In this document: positions 11,974 through 22,605 of the stretch, piece by piece
Layout: each line of letters begins with the position of its first letter
How positions within the stretch are numbered: the first letter of the stretch is position 1
Position numbers and translations under genes: made by a program
Assembly: GCA_033439765.1 (NCBI GenBank)
Contig: JAULSN010000004.1
Location: 1,126,001 to 1,190,000, forward strand
Length of the DNA: 64,000 bases
Source: Lasiosphaeria ovina
Taxonomy: Eukaryota; Ascomycota; Sordariomycetes; Sordariales; Lasiosphaeriaceae
Direction of reading: 5' to 3'
The notes under the pieces: generated by a model
The model's input: the letters and a program-made list of their open reading frames with translations, nothing else
Told to the model about the DNA's origin: nothing
The model's database searches: none

Positions 11974-13515
11974 TTAGTCTAGACCCATCTTAATACTATC
12001 ATCCAACGTGTAATCTTCACCCCATGGACCAATGCCGGGACCCTTGAACACGCTCCCGCCCTTCCACACCCAGGTAATGTTTTTGTGCTTTTGCAGGACC
12101 CTGACATCCTCAACGGGGTTTTCGGCCACCGCGATCACGTCCGCTTCATATCCCGCCTTCAATTGGCCGGTGCGCGGCGCTTGCGGGCCGACAGTCAGGG
12201 GCCCGTTGGCTGTTGCCGCCTTGATCGCCTCAAGGCTGGTCATGCCGCACTCAACGGCGTATTCGAGCTCAGCGGCCGAGTTGAAGCCAGGAGATGAGTC
12301 GGTTCCTAGCGCAGTGGTGACGCCCTGGCTGATGGCGAGCTTGTATGCCTTCTCGTGGTTCGTCGCCACGAGCTTCAGCTTTTCCCAGCTTTGTTTGGAC
12401 AGTCCCTTGCCTCCACTTGCCAGGAGCGTCGCAATGACGGTCCTCGTCGCCACGTAGACGACGTCCTTCTCTTTAATCAAGTCGATGCACTCTTGGTCAG
12501 CGAACGACACGTGCTCGACCGTCTTGACACCGGCTTTGACCGCTTCCAGGATGCCCGGCTTGCCGTGAACGTGAGCGGCAACGACGATGCCCTGACGCCC
12601 CGCCTCCCGGACAATGCAGTTAAGCTCCTCGGGCGAGAACTGGGCGTAGAGCGGGTTGTCGTCGCGAGACATGACGCCGCCCGATGCGCACACCTTGATG
12701 ACCTTGGCGCCGCGTCGAATCTGCAGTCGGACGGCGCGGCGGCACTCTTCGACGCCGTCCACTATCACGCACATGTTGGTTCCGAAATGGCCGGGCGTGA
12801 TATTTGAGACACCTAAATTCAGGAGAACGTCGCCGGCGGGTAAGGAGAAGACGTCGCCATGCCCAGCCGTCTGGCTCAAGACGGCTCCCGAGGAGTAGAT
12901 GTTTGGGCCGACAATGGTGCCGTCCCTGATGGCCCTCGCGACCTCGCAGCCGAGCCCACCCACGTCCCTGAGCGATGTGTATCCCCTCTGCAACGACTCC
13001 CAGCAGCCTTTGGCGAGCCTTGCGCCCGAGCTCGCCGGGTGCTCGGTAATAAAGACGGCAAGACCTAAATCGTAGTCGTCGGGCGATTCGCCGCCAAAAT
13101 GGCTATGGACTTCCCAGAGCCCAGGCATGAGGTAGGGTACCGAGACTGAGCGGTGCGGCGCCGATGTGTACTTGTCAGGCACCTCAGACTGCTTGCCGAC
13201 CCAGGCAATGATCTTGTCTTCGATCACTAGAGCCCCATGGGGGATGGGTTCGCCGTCTCCAGGTATAAGGAGGTCGGCCTTGATGATGGTATAAGAGTGC
13301 TTCTTGTGGGAAACCACGTCACCATCGGCAGAGAGGCCATCGTATACAGTCGCGTTCCGGGGGCCATTGCCGCGGATGGCGATGCCAAAGGCTGTCGATA
13401 TGTTGGGCTGGACCCGAGGGACCGGCGGGCTGGGCCTGAAGCCATTGTTGTTTTGGGAGCCCATTTCGGCGGATGGCGGCGCTTGGTCCAGTTGACTCGC
13501 TGTGACTCTCGTCAT
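11974..13515 (-). CDS. Metal-dependent amidohydrolase (ochratoxinase/prolidase-like)
   Basis: Intronless, 513 residues from the ATG at 13515; an internal Met at 13461 is an alternative start. The amidohydrolase TIM-barrel metal ligands are readable: HxH-type WEVHSHFGG near residue 137, the lysine in KVIKVCASGG (the carboxylated bridging Lys of two-metal members), AHVHG, VEHVSF, and GTDSS with the final Asp. Flanking beta-sandwich pieces (IIKADLLIPGDGEP at the front, TGQLKAGYEADVIAV near the end) are typical of the superfamily. The nearest named group is the fungal ochratoxinase / Xaa-Pro-dipeptidase-like amidohydrolases (inference from motif layout). There is no signal peptide, so the enzyme is likely cytosolic. 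It probably hydrolyses an amide or cyclic amide; the substrate is unknown. Confidence 0.87.
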   Translation of the reverse strand: MTRVTASQLDQAPPSAEMGSQNNNGFRPSPPVPRVQPNISTAFGIAIRGNGPRNATVYDGLSADGDVVSHKKHSYTIIKADLLIPGDGEPIPHGALVIEDKIIAWVGKQSEVPDKYTSAPHRSVSVPYLMPGLWEVHSHFGGESPDDYDLGLAVFITEHPASSGARLAKGCWESLQRGYTSLRDVGGLGCEVARAIRDGTIVGPNIYSSGAVLSQTAGHGDVFSLPAGDVLLNLGVSNITPGHFGTNMCVIVDGVEECRRAVRLQIRRGAKVIKVCASGGVMSRDDNPLYAQFSPEELNCIVREAGRQGIVVAAHVHGKPGILEAVKAGVKTVEHVSFADQECIDLIKEKDVVYVATRTVIATLLASGGKGLSKQSWEKLKLVATNHEKAYKLAISQGVTTALGTDSSPGFNSAAELEYAVECGMTSLEAIKAATANGPLTVGPQAPRTGQLKAGYEADVIAVAENPVEDVRVLQKHKNITWVWKGGSVFKGPGIGPWGEDYTLDDSIKMGLD

Positions 13516-14140
13516 TTTGACCTGGTTTGGGGCCTAATTACTGCAAGCAGTCTTCAGATGATCTCGATGGGCTGGGATGGCTGGGAGGGTACTATGATTG
13601 CGGACAGTTGAAACACGACGATGAGGAGAGGGAACCCTGGGCTTCTGCCGACGGCAATACCTGCATGGATGGGGCTCCTAGCGTGAATTAATCAATCAAT
13701 CAACGGCTTTCTGTCTCGGCTGGGGCCCTTTTCTCCTGTCGCCTTCCTAATTCGTCTTTACCCTGACCATGGAACAGCAGGTCAAATGCAAGCTTACGCG
13801 CGGGGTACCCAATGGGGTTCGGGGAGGTGGTAATCGTCACCATGGTGTGTGGCCGAGCACCAGGTGGTATTTCTAAGCCGCGTCATTATGCATGGAGTCC
13901 TTGGCGTGAGTACGAGGGGCAAAAGTCGCCAAACAAGCGAAGGGCAACCAGGGAGGTTCAGTACCAGTCCCTTATTACTATGATCATCGAGTTAAGTTTG
14001 TAAGTAATTTCTGGTTTGGGATATTCTCAAGGACACTTTCCCGCGTAGGAGCACAGTGTACGACTCGCAGGTTCTAATCTCTAGTTCTAGCCTCTAATAA
14101 TCAGCTCCAGTATCTTGCAACAGAAGTTTACTTTGAATAA
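13516..14140. other. Intergenic, no feature seen
   Basis: Holds the amidohydrolase promoter and the 3' region of the permease gene. A repeat of AATCAATCAATCAA type occurs near 13687. No gene seen. Confidence 0.5.
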
Positions 14141-16126
14141 TCATGTGTTGTCTTCTCGTGGCACTCTGACTAGTCTTGTAACGGTGGTTCCATCGGAAAG
14201 CACATCTGCAGCCTCTTCGAGTCGGTATTGGCCCCAAGATGGTAACAATACTGCCAAGAAAAGCCAGTACAGCACGCCGAACAGGATTCTTCAGAGAGTA
14301 AATGGTCTGGTTAGCAACAAACCGAAATTCATAACGGGGCAGCTTTTGGCCGCGTGCAGGGAAACTCACACTGATATCCCGACAAGAGCGTAGCTGACTC
14401 TGAACAAATGGGCACTTCCCTCCTCCCCAGCGCGCGGCACAAAGGGCGCGGTGATGAGAGCCAGAGATAGAAGAATCCTGAACCATACGGCTGGCAGAAA
14501 CGCCGTGTACGGTCTTTGGAGGTCGGGCCGTTTTGTCCTCAGCCAGATGAGGCCCAAGGATGTTGCCAAAGAGAAGAATTGGCCTGGGTAGCCCTCGACA
14601 TCGAGAATGAAGGAGTAAATGTTCTTGGCGGGAATGCAAATAACTACGACAGACGGGACGTAGTGCACCAGAAGGCCGCCGAGAGGAGCGCCGAAGGGGA
14701 GCGACGACGACAAAAACTCGCTGCCAAATGGTAAGAAGCCTTGCCGTGCAATCTCTTGGTTGAGACGCGACTGTAGCATGGCAGGCAGTTAGCGACTGGG
14801 CAATCCAAAGAAGGCAAGGCAAAAGGTTTCGTTCCAAAGGCTCAGACCAAGTCGATGATGCAGAGGGATTTGTCACGGATGGGTATGGGATTAGTTACCA
14901 GAGCAAAAGTGACAACCATCACGTTTCCTGCTGCCGACACGGCCACGGCCAGGGGTAGAAAGATGCGGCCAAACGTCGGGCCAAAGACGCGCTCAAAGAA
15001 CAGGGCAGCAATTAGCTCGCCGCTTTCTTTGATGTCGTCGAGTGGCACAACAAGGAAATAGGCCACGTTGACGAGAAAGTACAGCGAGCATGCCGTAATA
15101 AGCGCCGTCGTGGCCGCCGAACGGAGAGTGCGCACGGGGTCCCGCACTTCGTTCATGACGTTGTTGACGTTCTCGAGACCGGCGTAGGAGTAGAAGACCT
15201 TGAAAAGGGCAGTGCTAACAATGCCCCAGTTCCACACTGAGCCGTCCCACAGACCGTCCCATGTTGTCGGGAATTCGGCCTGTCTCAAGGCGGTGCTGTG
15301 GTCGTCAAAGTCCCGACTGTAGCCCAAAATGACCACGGCGGCCGAGGCAGCGACCATGAACGCCACCAGCCCGATCTTGACCCATCCCAGCATGTTCTGC
15401 ACGAAGATGCCCGTCCGCAGAAAACAGCCGTGCATCACGGTCACGCCCGTCATGAGTGCGACGGCAAGCAGTCTGACCGCGCCCCGGTCGGGCTCCTTGC
15501 TCAACGCAAACAGAACGTATTCCCCAAAAACAATGCAGTTGCTGGCGGTAAAGCCCAGGACGACGGCGTGCACGGCGACGAGGGTCGAAGCGAGGAATCG
15601 TGGCCATCGGTAGGTGAACTCGAGGTAGACCTTGGTGCCTTTTTTCCCCACATCATCAGTCTCCCATGACAAATAAACAGCAGCGCGAGATGAAAAAAGG
15701 GGGTGGGGGGCGCGAGAGGGGGGACGGACCGCCAGACCGGGGGAGCATGGATCCGTACTCGAGAGCGACTGCTAGCCCACACCAGCTGACCAGGGCGCCG
15801 GCAATCCAAAGCAACAGACTCAGGCCGATGCTGCCGACGGACGAGACGATTGTGCCGGGGGTGGCAAAGATGCCGCTGCCGATGACGCGCGAGATGATGA
15901 GGATGTAGGCGCTGCTCCATCCGAGGTTCCGCCCGAGCACGGCTGTCTCGGGCAGCACGTCGTCCTCGACTGACCTGCCCACGTCGGCGCCTTCGGCTCG
16001 GGACTCGACCGAGGCGTTGGAATCGGTCGACTTGCGGATGCTGCTGTAGTCGGCCCCCGGATCGCCCGGACTAAAGGAGCGCAGGAGCGGCTGCGTGCCG
16101 GCATCTTCGGCTGCGGTCCCAGACAT
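14141..16126 (-). CDS. APC-family amino-acid permease (methionine permease, MUP-type)
   Basis: Exons are 16126-15730, 15638-14899, 14770-14370 and 14288-14141, giving 561 residues. The last exon was found by hand: the frame VLYWLFLAVLLPSWGQYRL only joins if the acceptor is the AG at 14290-14291, which lies about 20 nt after a GCTAAC branch site. The soluble N-terminus (about 70 residues) is followed by the APC signature SRVIGSGIFATPGTI and about 12 spans. FYSYAGLENVNNVMNEVRDP is the helix-6 region typical of the LAT/MUP subgroup. The protein should be a plasma-membrane H+ symporter for methionine or related neutral amino acids; the specificity is inferred from subgroup resemblance. A long perfect inverted repeat lies about 270 bp upstream of the start. 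Confidence 0.87.
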
Positions 16127-16678
16127 TATGGGCGGCCGTTGTCTGTGTGTCTGCGGCCTGAAGGTCGCAGGGGGGCAAAGATGAAAGCGCCGGCCGTGGA
16201 GGCCTTTGTGTGTTAAACGGGAGCTTGAATAGCATTGGTGTGGAACTTTGGCCGTTGCAAGTTCAGGTTGTCCGTCTCGGTTATGTTGAGCAAGGAACAG
16301 GTCGTCATTTGGTCAAGTGGCTACTTTGGGTAGGTAAGGTAGCTATGCAACGGCGCAGTTGGCGGATTTGTCAGTTTTGGATGGTCGGGTGGTCGCACGC
16401 GCAAGATGATGCGACGCCTCGCGTGTCGCATCATCTTGCGCGTGCCAGGCACACGATGGCGTGCTCGTCAGCGCCGGGCCTCATGCGTGCCTTGCTCAGA
16501 TAATGCCCAGGCCATATTCAGCCCGTCGCTCAAACCCAAATTGTCCCGTGATACAAAAGCTCTGGTTAAATAGAATTTTTTAACTAGAAATGCAAGAATC
16601 GTTCAAAAAGATGAATGATTAGACCAGGAATACCAAAGGTAGGTATCTAATTAATTACCTAAAGATCGCGAGACTGAC
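16127..16678. other. Intergenic with a long perfect inverted repeat
   Basis: Spacer upstream of the permease (start 16126, -) and downstream of the unknown gene ending at 16679 (-). It contains the 21-bp hairpin listed separately and an AATTAATTACC AT-rich piece near 16648. No gene seen. Confidence 0.6.
16395..16445. repeat. Perfect inverted repeat, 21-bp arms, 9-nt loop
   Basis: Left arm 16395-16415 (GCACGCGCAAGATGATGCGA plus C) and right arm 16425-16445 are exact reverse complements, separated by GCCTCGCGT. It is 269 bp upstream of the permease start codon. The transcribed form would fold into a very stable hairpin. No matching copy was noticed elsewhere in the window. Confidence 0.95.
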
Positions 16679-17797
16679 TTATTGAGCCACAACCTCGACC
16701 GTCACCTCAGCCACACCCACTGCCAGGGTATCTGCCTTAGCCACAATCAAATACACCTTACCTTTGCCCTCCTTACACGCGATAAAGGGGTACTCGCCCG
16801 CAGCCGTCCCGTTGCGCATGGGCGATACCAGCTCTTGTGCACCGCCCCCTGGCATCGGCTCGGCCGACTTGATGACATGCGTGCCCTTGGCGTCGACAAG
16901 CTGAAAACTGAACTCGGCTCCGCGTTTTCCCTTCCACGATGCCGCTTTGACAGCCGTGTTGGGCTTCAGCTGCGTCGCTGGTGGCACAGCGAACTTGGCC
17001 AGGTGGCTATCAAGAGCCCCGGCGAGGCCAAGAAGCTTGTCGATGATGGGCATAGCTGGGCCTGCTTTCACACCTGACGGCGACGGGAGAGGCGTGCTGC
17101 CCGTAGCGCTGGTTCCGGGAGTACCTGGCGACGCAGGTAGGACTGCGAGACCAGAAACTTTGGGTGGCACTTTGTCGGCAAAGAACTGTCTTAGCTGAAT
17201 GCCACATGCTTCCATGTCTGGGTGCACGCCGATGACGCCGATGATGTTTCGTTACTTACCTGGAGGAGCAAAGGGCGACACTGCTTCCACCCTGACCCAG
17301 AGTGCATCTCGAACCCACAAGACGCTGCCAGCGGTCTGCAAAGAGACCTGGCCGAGAGGCTTATCCGTCTTGATCGCAACCAGGCTCACGTCAGCGTCAA
17401 ATGTATTGAGGTGCTGCCGCATGGCGTTCTGGGCCAAAGGGGCATCCGTGTAGTGGGCAATCTCAACCACAACCCGGCTCGACATAGTGCCAGCGCCATC
17501 GTCAATGCCATATTGGGCGTGGGCGTAGGTAGGTCGAATGGCGGCGCTAACCGTCTGTACCGACGGTTTCTGTCCGAAAATTCCCGTGCCCGTGACCAAG
17601 AGAGCCAGAGACGGGGCGTCTAGAGGCGCATTGCTCTTAGTGGTGCTCTTGAGATCGCCCGTCACGGCCGACGCAAACACGTCGGCTGCCGACCTGGACA
17701 GTGTTGGTGGCTGGGTTGAAAGGGTTGGTGAGGTCGCGGGTGCAGGCGAAGCCGGAGCTGCGGCGAGCAAAGGTGATACTGACGTTGCTGTCGCCAT
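16679..17797 (-). CDS. Unrecognised protein, two exons
   Basis: Exons are 17797-17260 and 17217-16679, giving 358 residues; the intron is only 42 nt (GTAAGT...CCCAG). The N-terminal 45 residues are Ala/Pro/Ser/Thr-rich (low complexity). A folded-looking part, with TYAHAQYGIDDGAGTMSSRV and QVSLQTAGSVLWVRDALWV, is followed by a Pro/Gly/Ser/Thr-rich linker around the middle of exon 2. The end (WKGKRGAEFSFQLVDAKG to AEVTVEVVAQ) looks like beta strands. There is no clear signal peptide or membrane span. I do not recognise a domain. Coding is supported by a frame intact across the intron and GC-rich third positions. Confidence 0.72.
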
Positions 17798-18849
17798 GGA
17801 TGTTTGCAGGTCGAGCAGATAGTCGTCAAGGACGCCTATTCAGTAGAATCAATAGAGAGATATCCTAGGAGAAATGTACGCTTGAATGCGTGCGGATTGA
17901 CTGATGATGCGTGTCGAATTGGTGTGTTCGTGAGGAATGGCGATGAGCGAATCCTCTGCGGCCAGATTGTATTATGCAATTATTCCACCCTGTGTTACAC
18001 CTTAGGTGAAGAGGATGGGTGAGGACCTTCGGTTCACCGAGTCTTTCTCCTGTCCCCGGTCTTGATTCATACAAGAACAAAGACAGGCTACCGGGTGCTG
18101 CCCACTATCATTGGGCAAGTTAACGAGGTTTAGGGCTGCATGCAGGCGTGTTTAGTGCCAGCTGAAGATGTTGCCCACTCAGCCAGTGGTTGGCTAGTGA
18201 TCCTCGGCTTGTCCTTTCGTGGCATACCGCGGGACAGACCGAACACCGCAGTGGCACTATTGGGGTCTAGGCTTTCAGCCCTACGACACCCTGCAGTATT
18301 AGTCTGCATTTTTGTCTGCTTGGTCTAGGAATCTGATGCCTTGATAGGACTAACTCGCCCGGCTCCCGCCAAGCATTCCCCAAACTATTGGATTCCAAGC
18401 GCGGAGTGCCCCTTGCGCAAATGTGACCCTTCAGCTGACTCTGGAACGTCTCCGCGTACGGAGCTAAGGTATCGACCGCTCAGACGAGATAACGCACAAA
18501 CCTAGAAGTGGTGACCGCAGATGGCGGCGTCACCAGACGGCCCATGACAAAGGATGTGATACGAAGTACCTAGGGATTTGGTACTTGCCTACTTGGATGG
18601 ACCTAAATATTAAAAGGTCGCAGTCCAAGCTAGAATTGCGTACAAATGTCGGCTTGTCATCTGCCTTATTACCCCTTCTCCGTTGACTAACCACCTACCA
18701 AGATACCCGTACCTAGGGTCTAGCTATTTGTATTCCTGCATATATACGATAATCAGTGTCTGGACTCTCTTCAAGTTCTTTTCCTATGCCCTACGCATAC
18801 TTTCTAACTCTCAACACCCACACCTCCAAGGCCAACCCAGTGATTCCGA
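17798..18849. other. Intergenic, promoter region of the transglutaminase-like gene
   Basis: About 1 kb between divergent genes. GCATATATACG near 18738 is a TATA-like motif about 110 bp upstream of the start at 18850. Two TACCTAGGG half-matches (near 18567 and 18710) resemble the TACCTAGGTA element. No gene seen. Confidence 0.55.
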
Positions 18850-20211
18850 ATGGCTACCTTCACCGTCACCGACATTTTCAGGGTCCATGGAGATGCGAAT
18901 AACTACAACATCAGACAGGGATTCGGGCCGGCACATGCCAACACTGTTGTGAACGACGCCATCTTTGACAGGACAGAACCGGTTCCCGGCCCAGTCGACC
19001 AAGGACAGCATCCCGTCGCCTTTCGTTTCGATGCCAACCACATTCCACTGACGGTAAGAGGCACTTGCGATTTCCCTGTGGCCGCAGCCAACTACCGCCT
19101 GAGATGCACCGGTCCCGGAAACTTCCAGATCACGAGTCAGTCGTTCAACTCTGGGCCAGGGGGTGCAAACGTGGTCTTTACCGCCACTGTCTTCTCAAAC
19201 GGGGCCTTGAACCCCCTTTCCCCCTTCAAAGTCGCCGGCAACTGGCAATGGACCATGTTGCGGGCTGCCGACAACAGCACTCTTGCCATCGCCCCCACTA
19301 CTCGCCTTGAGATCTACTTTCTGCTCGGGCCACATAGCCATCCTGGCATCTTTGCCACCACCTTCTTCTTGGAGCTCCTCCGTCTGTCCGCTCCTGACTA
19401 CGTCACTCTTGCGGGCTTAGCAGCAGGTGCCCTGGAAGCAAGAATTATTCATGACATCGCAACCCGGCTGTGGAATACGGGAGTGAATGGAACGCCGCTG
19501 TACTATGACTGTCGCCGAGGTTATGGCGGAGCATCGCAGCACATACTCAACGGCACCGAATTTAACTTGGAGACCGTCATAACGAAACCCCCACACAGGT
19601 GTACCTGCAACTGCTACGATCTTGCATGTCTGGTCAAGTTGACTGTCGATTCCCTCGGCCAGAGACCGGGAGGCGGCGCTGTACGTTGCCGACTCCTTAC
19701 TGTCCTTCTGACGTCCTCCCTCCCTCCCTATAGCCACAGCCTTGGCTAATTTTCTGTGATGGTTTTAGTTTGTTGCGGGAGTTGCCGTGACCTACGACAG
19801 GCCATTCGGTTACGTGCCCCCTGGGCCGCTGTTCGGGTGGCAGAACTCGCCAGCCCATATCAACTGCAATAACCCGTTTTGGCAAAACGCGGGCGTCGGC
19901 GGTGCGGATGATCCCTGGAACATGGCAAAGGACGACGCGCGGCGCCAACCTTTTCTTTCGCATTGCTACACCGTCTTCACAAATACCGCCGGCCAGCAAC
20001 GCGTCATCGACATCTGCCACGGCAACCTTAACCCGGTTACCAACGCGGTCACTCTCTCCGATGGGGTATCAGATGTACAAGGCTATCGGGCCACAGCCTT
20101 GGACACGCCGGCGTCAAATGGTAATTCGAATTCCAAACTACCGGACCGTGGCTGCATACTAACGCCTTTGGTGCGCTTTTAGTCTTCACCATCACCGCCC
20201 TGAGAGTCTGA
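18850..20211 (+). CDS. Transglutaminase-like fold protein with Cys-His-Asp triad, function unknown
   Basis: Exons are 18850-19680, 19769-20120 and 20183-20211, giving 403 residues. The last intron (20121-20182) has a perfect TACTAAC branch site and replaces an unspliced tail with VFTITALRV. The N-terminal ~170 residues look beta-rich. The C-terminal half matches a transglutaminase/papain-like layout: Cys255 in CNCYDLACLVKLTVDSLG at the start of a helix, His342 in FLSHCYTVF, and Asp358 in RVIDICHG. Before the Cys, YYDCRRGYGGASQHILNGT, and between Cys and His, RPFGYVPPG and INCNNPFW, recall related fungal and bacterial proteins of unknown role (from memory of the family). There is no signal peptide or membrane span, so it is likely intracellular. 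It could be a protease, an amidase or a crosslinking enzyme; the substrate is unknown. Confidence 0.78.
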
Positions 20212-20914
20212 AGGGGTGTGGGCCGGTGGTTTCATGACTATGCCAGGCCTGGATTTATTTAAATCATCTTCCAAACCCAAGTGTCCGACAAAAGTTGGCT
20301 TGTCTATGGGAGAACGGACAGGATCCCGAATTTTCCAGTGCCTATGGTCGTGTGCGATAGACCGAAGGAACTGAAGGCACTCATAGTTACATGAGGTAGG
20401 TATGGACGTCCATGCCTGGGAGGGTGAGTCTGCATTGTTTCTTGCTCATTTTGCGGGTATCCCCATATTAATATTATTCTTTGAGAATTGTTTACTTCGT
20501 GTTGGGTTTGGATTGCAATCGTGCGACTTGGAAACGCCATGCGTGACTTTAACCAAAAACACTCTCTTTGAGCCCATCCACATGGTCAGCCGTGGCCCGG
20601 GTAGCCGGTGACCGGTTTCCATGCCGGGTCGCCACGCGGCCGCAATCCGGTCGGAGCGACCGCGCCACAGTCGCTCCACGACCTTGCCACATATAATTAT
20701 ACGAGCGAACCGATTTGCGACCCGACCAATTGTGCTACAGGCCATGCATAACAGCCAGCTACTGTCACTCGGGCTGTTGAGCAGCTGGTATAAACCTTCC
20801 GGTTCTTGCATTATCATAATCCAAATATGATGGAGAAGTGTCATGCGTGTGTGATATCTACCAATATTATCTGTGTGGCTGCCCAAGGGATGGGCATGAA
20901 TATCACCTTCCTTT
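20212..20914. other. Intergenic between convergent genes
   Basis: 3' regions of the transglutaminase-like gene (+) and the Ap4A phosphorylase (-). Open frames here overlap on both strands without motifs. Nothing recognised. Confidence 0.5.
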
Positions 20915-21907
20915 CTAGTTAATATCAGCCGGCACACCAACGCGAGCCAGCACATTAGCTGGCCCATATTCCATCCACGGCCTCAGCTTCTGGTCGTTAG
21001 CCACCCACACCATCCCCAGCATAGCGGCCGCGTTTGCATCGGCCCCGTTCACCCCGGCAGCTCGTCGCGGAACAACCAAGATCCACTTCCTGTCCAACAC
21101 CACGTTATGCGGTATCGCCTCGTCTGCCCCTGTTTCTTCCGACTTCTTTTCGTGAATGCGATCGAGAACGTCCTCGGCCTGGGTAAGAAGTGTCTGGTAA
21201 ATGCCCAAAAGGGCGTCGGCCAACGGGAGTCCATTCTCAAATCGATGGATGAAGCATTTGAACGGCAGGCCTGCTGCTACCTGCTGCTGCACTGATGGGC
21301 CAACACTCGAGTCTGGCCACAGCGCGAACTTGTCGGCATCAGGAGCAGGAAAGAGCTGCATGTGCTTGTGCAGTCGACTGCACCCGCCGTCGATACCGCA
21401 GTTGAAGATGGCCAGGTACCGCTTCCGGCCGCCGCCTAGCGAAGACAGGACCTGCCACAAGGCGGTGAAGTCCTGGATATCCAGCGCTTCATGCTGCCTC
21501 CTGAAGCCGTCTTGTGTGAGCAGAAGGAGGTGCGGTCTTGCGGCAGAAAATTTGTTGAGGGCGAGAAGGTGAGTCGGCCCAATCTCTGCCATTTCGTACC
21601 CGCTGACGTCGATGTCGCTGCCTGGCCGGGGTCCGGAGCTTCTTTGTCGTCCTGGCAGAGACGTTGCCGGCTGCTCGCCTGATCCGGCCTTTGGTTTACG
21701 GTCGAGACCTGAGAGGAGTCGGAATTCGAACTTGAAGATATGTTAGTTTCAATATTTCCACCGGTTGGTTACCATTAGCTCCAAGAAACTTACCTGAAAC
21801 CCATTGTCCGAATTGACGAAGCTCTGGTAATCTTTATTGAAGATGACAATGCCTTGTTCGACCTGTCGATCGAAATCAGCGCAAATTCGCTCTTCGTCCA
21901 GCTCCAT
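20915..21907 (-). CDS. Diadenosine tetraphosphate phosphorylase / ATP adenylyltransferase (Apa1/Apa2 family)
   Basis: Exons are 21907-21794 and 21730-20915, giving 309 residues, close to the family's usual 300-330. The exon junction reads DNGFQ|FEFRLL in frame and the intron has CTAAC before its AG. HIT-superfamily features: the nucleotide-binding region HLLALNKFSAARPHLLLLTQ, then IFNCGIDGGCSRLHKHMQLFP with the catalytic HxHxQ triad (HKHMQ, about residue 170), and the C-terminal YNVVLDRKWILVVPR-like part (NVVLDRKWILVVPR). The enzyme phosphorolyses Ap4A to ADP plus ATP and can work in reverse, setting Ap4A levels. It is a single cytosolic enzyme with no targeting signal. The neighbour upstream is only a transporter remnant. 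Confidence 0.9.
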
Positions 21908-22213
21908 TGCAAAAATTCGTGATCTGTGTTTCCGAGCGACAGGCAAAACAAGTGAAATTAAAGACCTGGCGTGAACTATGTTGGTTTAAATACAAATCCA
22001 CGCTCTGTCAGACGCAAAGAACAAGAGGCGAGACGGGGCAAAAACCCCGCCTCAGTTTCAGGCCCGCTATCGGGGCCGACGACCTGCATAAAGGCCCCAT
22101 CTGACGGGATGACGTGAGGGACACCCATGTACGAATATGTATGGGCAAGTAAAAACGCCTAGCGTCGAAAGGCAGAATCAGCTCCCAAAACCTATTAGAT
22201 AACATAGCGGCGC

Positions 22214-22605
22214 CTAAACCATTTCCCCAACAACGCCGCCGGCCTTCGCCTTCAAAAATTCCTTGTTCGCTTTCGAGGAAATGTATTGCCGCCAGACCGC
22301 AAGGCGATTTCGAAAGTACCACACAGGCAGACAGAGGAGGGTCAGGATGGCACCAGCGATGGCAAAGGGAAGCAACCACTCGGTGGTCTACGCCGCGCCT
22401 GAATCAGATGTCGAAAATGCTACGCTTGAGAAGACGGTCTGCCTGGCAGTTAAAAAATTTTTAAAAATGCAACAGGCCGTTTTCTTTTTCTTGCTTTCTT
22501 ATTGTCTTTACTTAGAGGGTTGTTGCTTACCGAGAGAAAAGTCCCAGGGAGAAAGATCAAGGTGAGGATCGTGGCTGCATTCATAGAAGTCCAGCCTCTT
22601 GCCAC
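22214..22605 (-). pseudogene. Decayed C-terminal fragment of a CorA-like magnesium transporter family protein
   Basis: On the minus strand, SMNAATILTLIFLPGTFLS (about 22590-22531) is joined over an intron (22530-22439) to TVFSSVAFSTSDSGAA. An in-frame TAG (22390-22388) follows, then TTEWLLPFAIAGAILTLLCL and a basic tail up to a natural stop at 22214. The first segment and the later span match the two terminal helices of fungal CorA-like proteins (LPGTF-x-ST). The TAG stands where CAG would fit, a C-to-T change in a CpA context. A 38-nt intron ending at that TAG is possible but unlikely. Upstream, the frame is closed by TGA near 22690 and I find no N-terminal domain. The transporter is therefore probably not functional. 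Confidence 0.6.

Noticed and set aside
22388..22425. A 38-nt intron removing the TAG in the CorA-like remnant
   Set aside because: It is shorter than any other intron here (minimum 42 nt) and upstream domains are missing anyway, so decay is the better reading. Not fully excluded.
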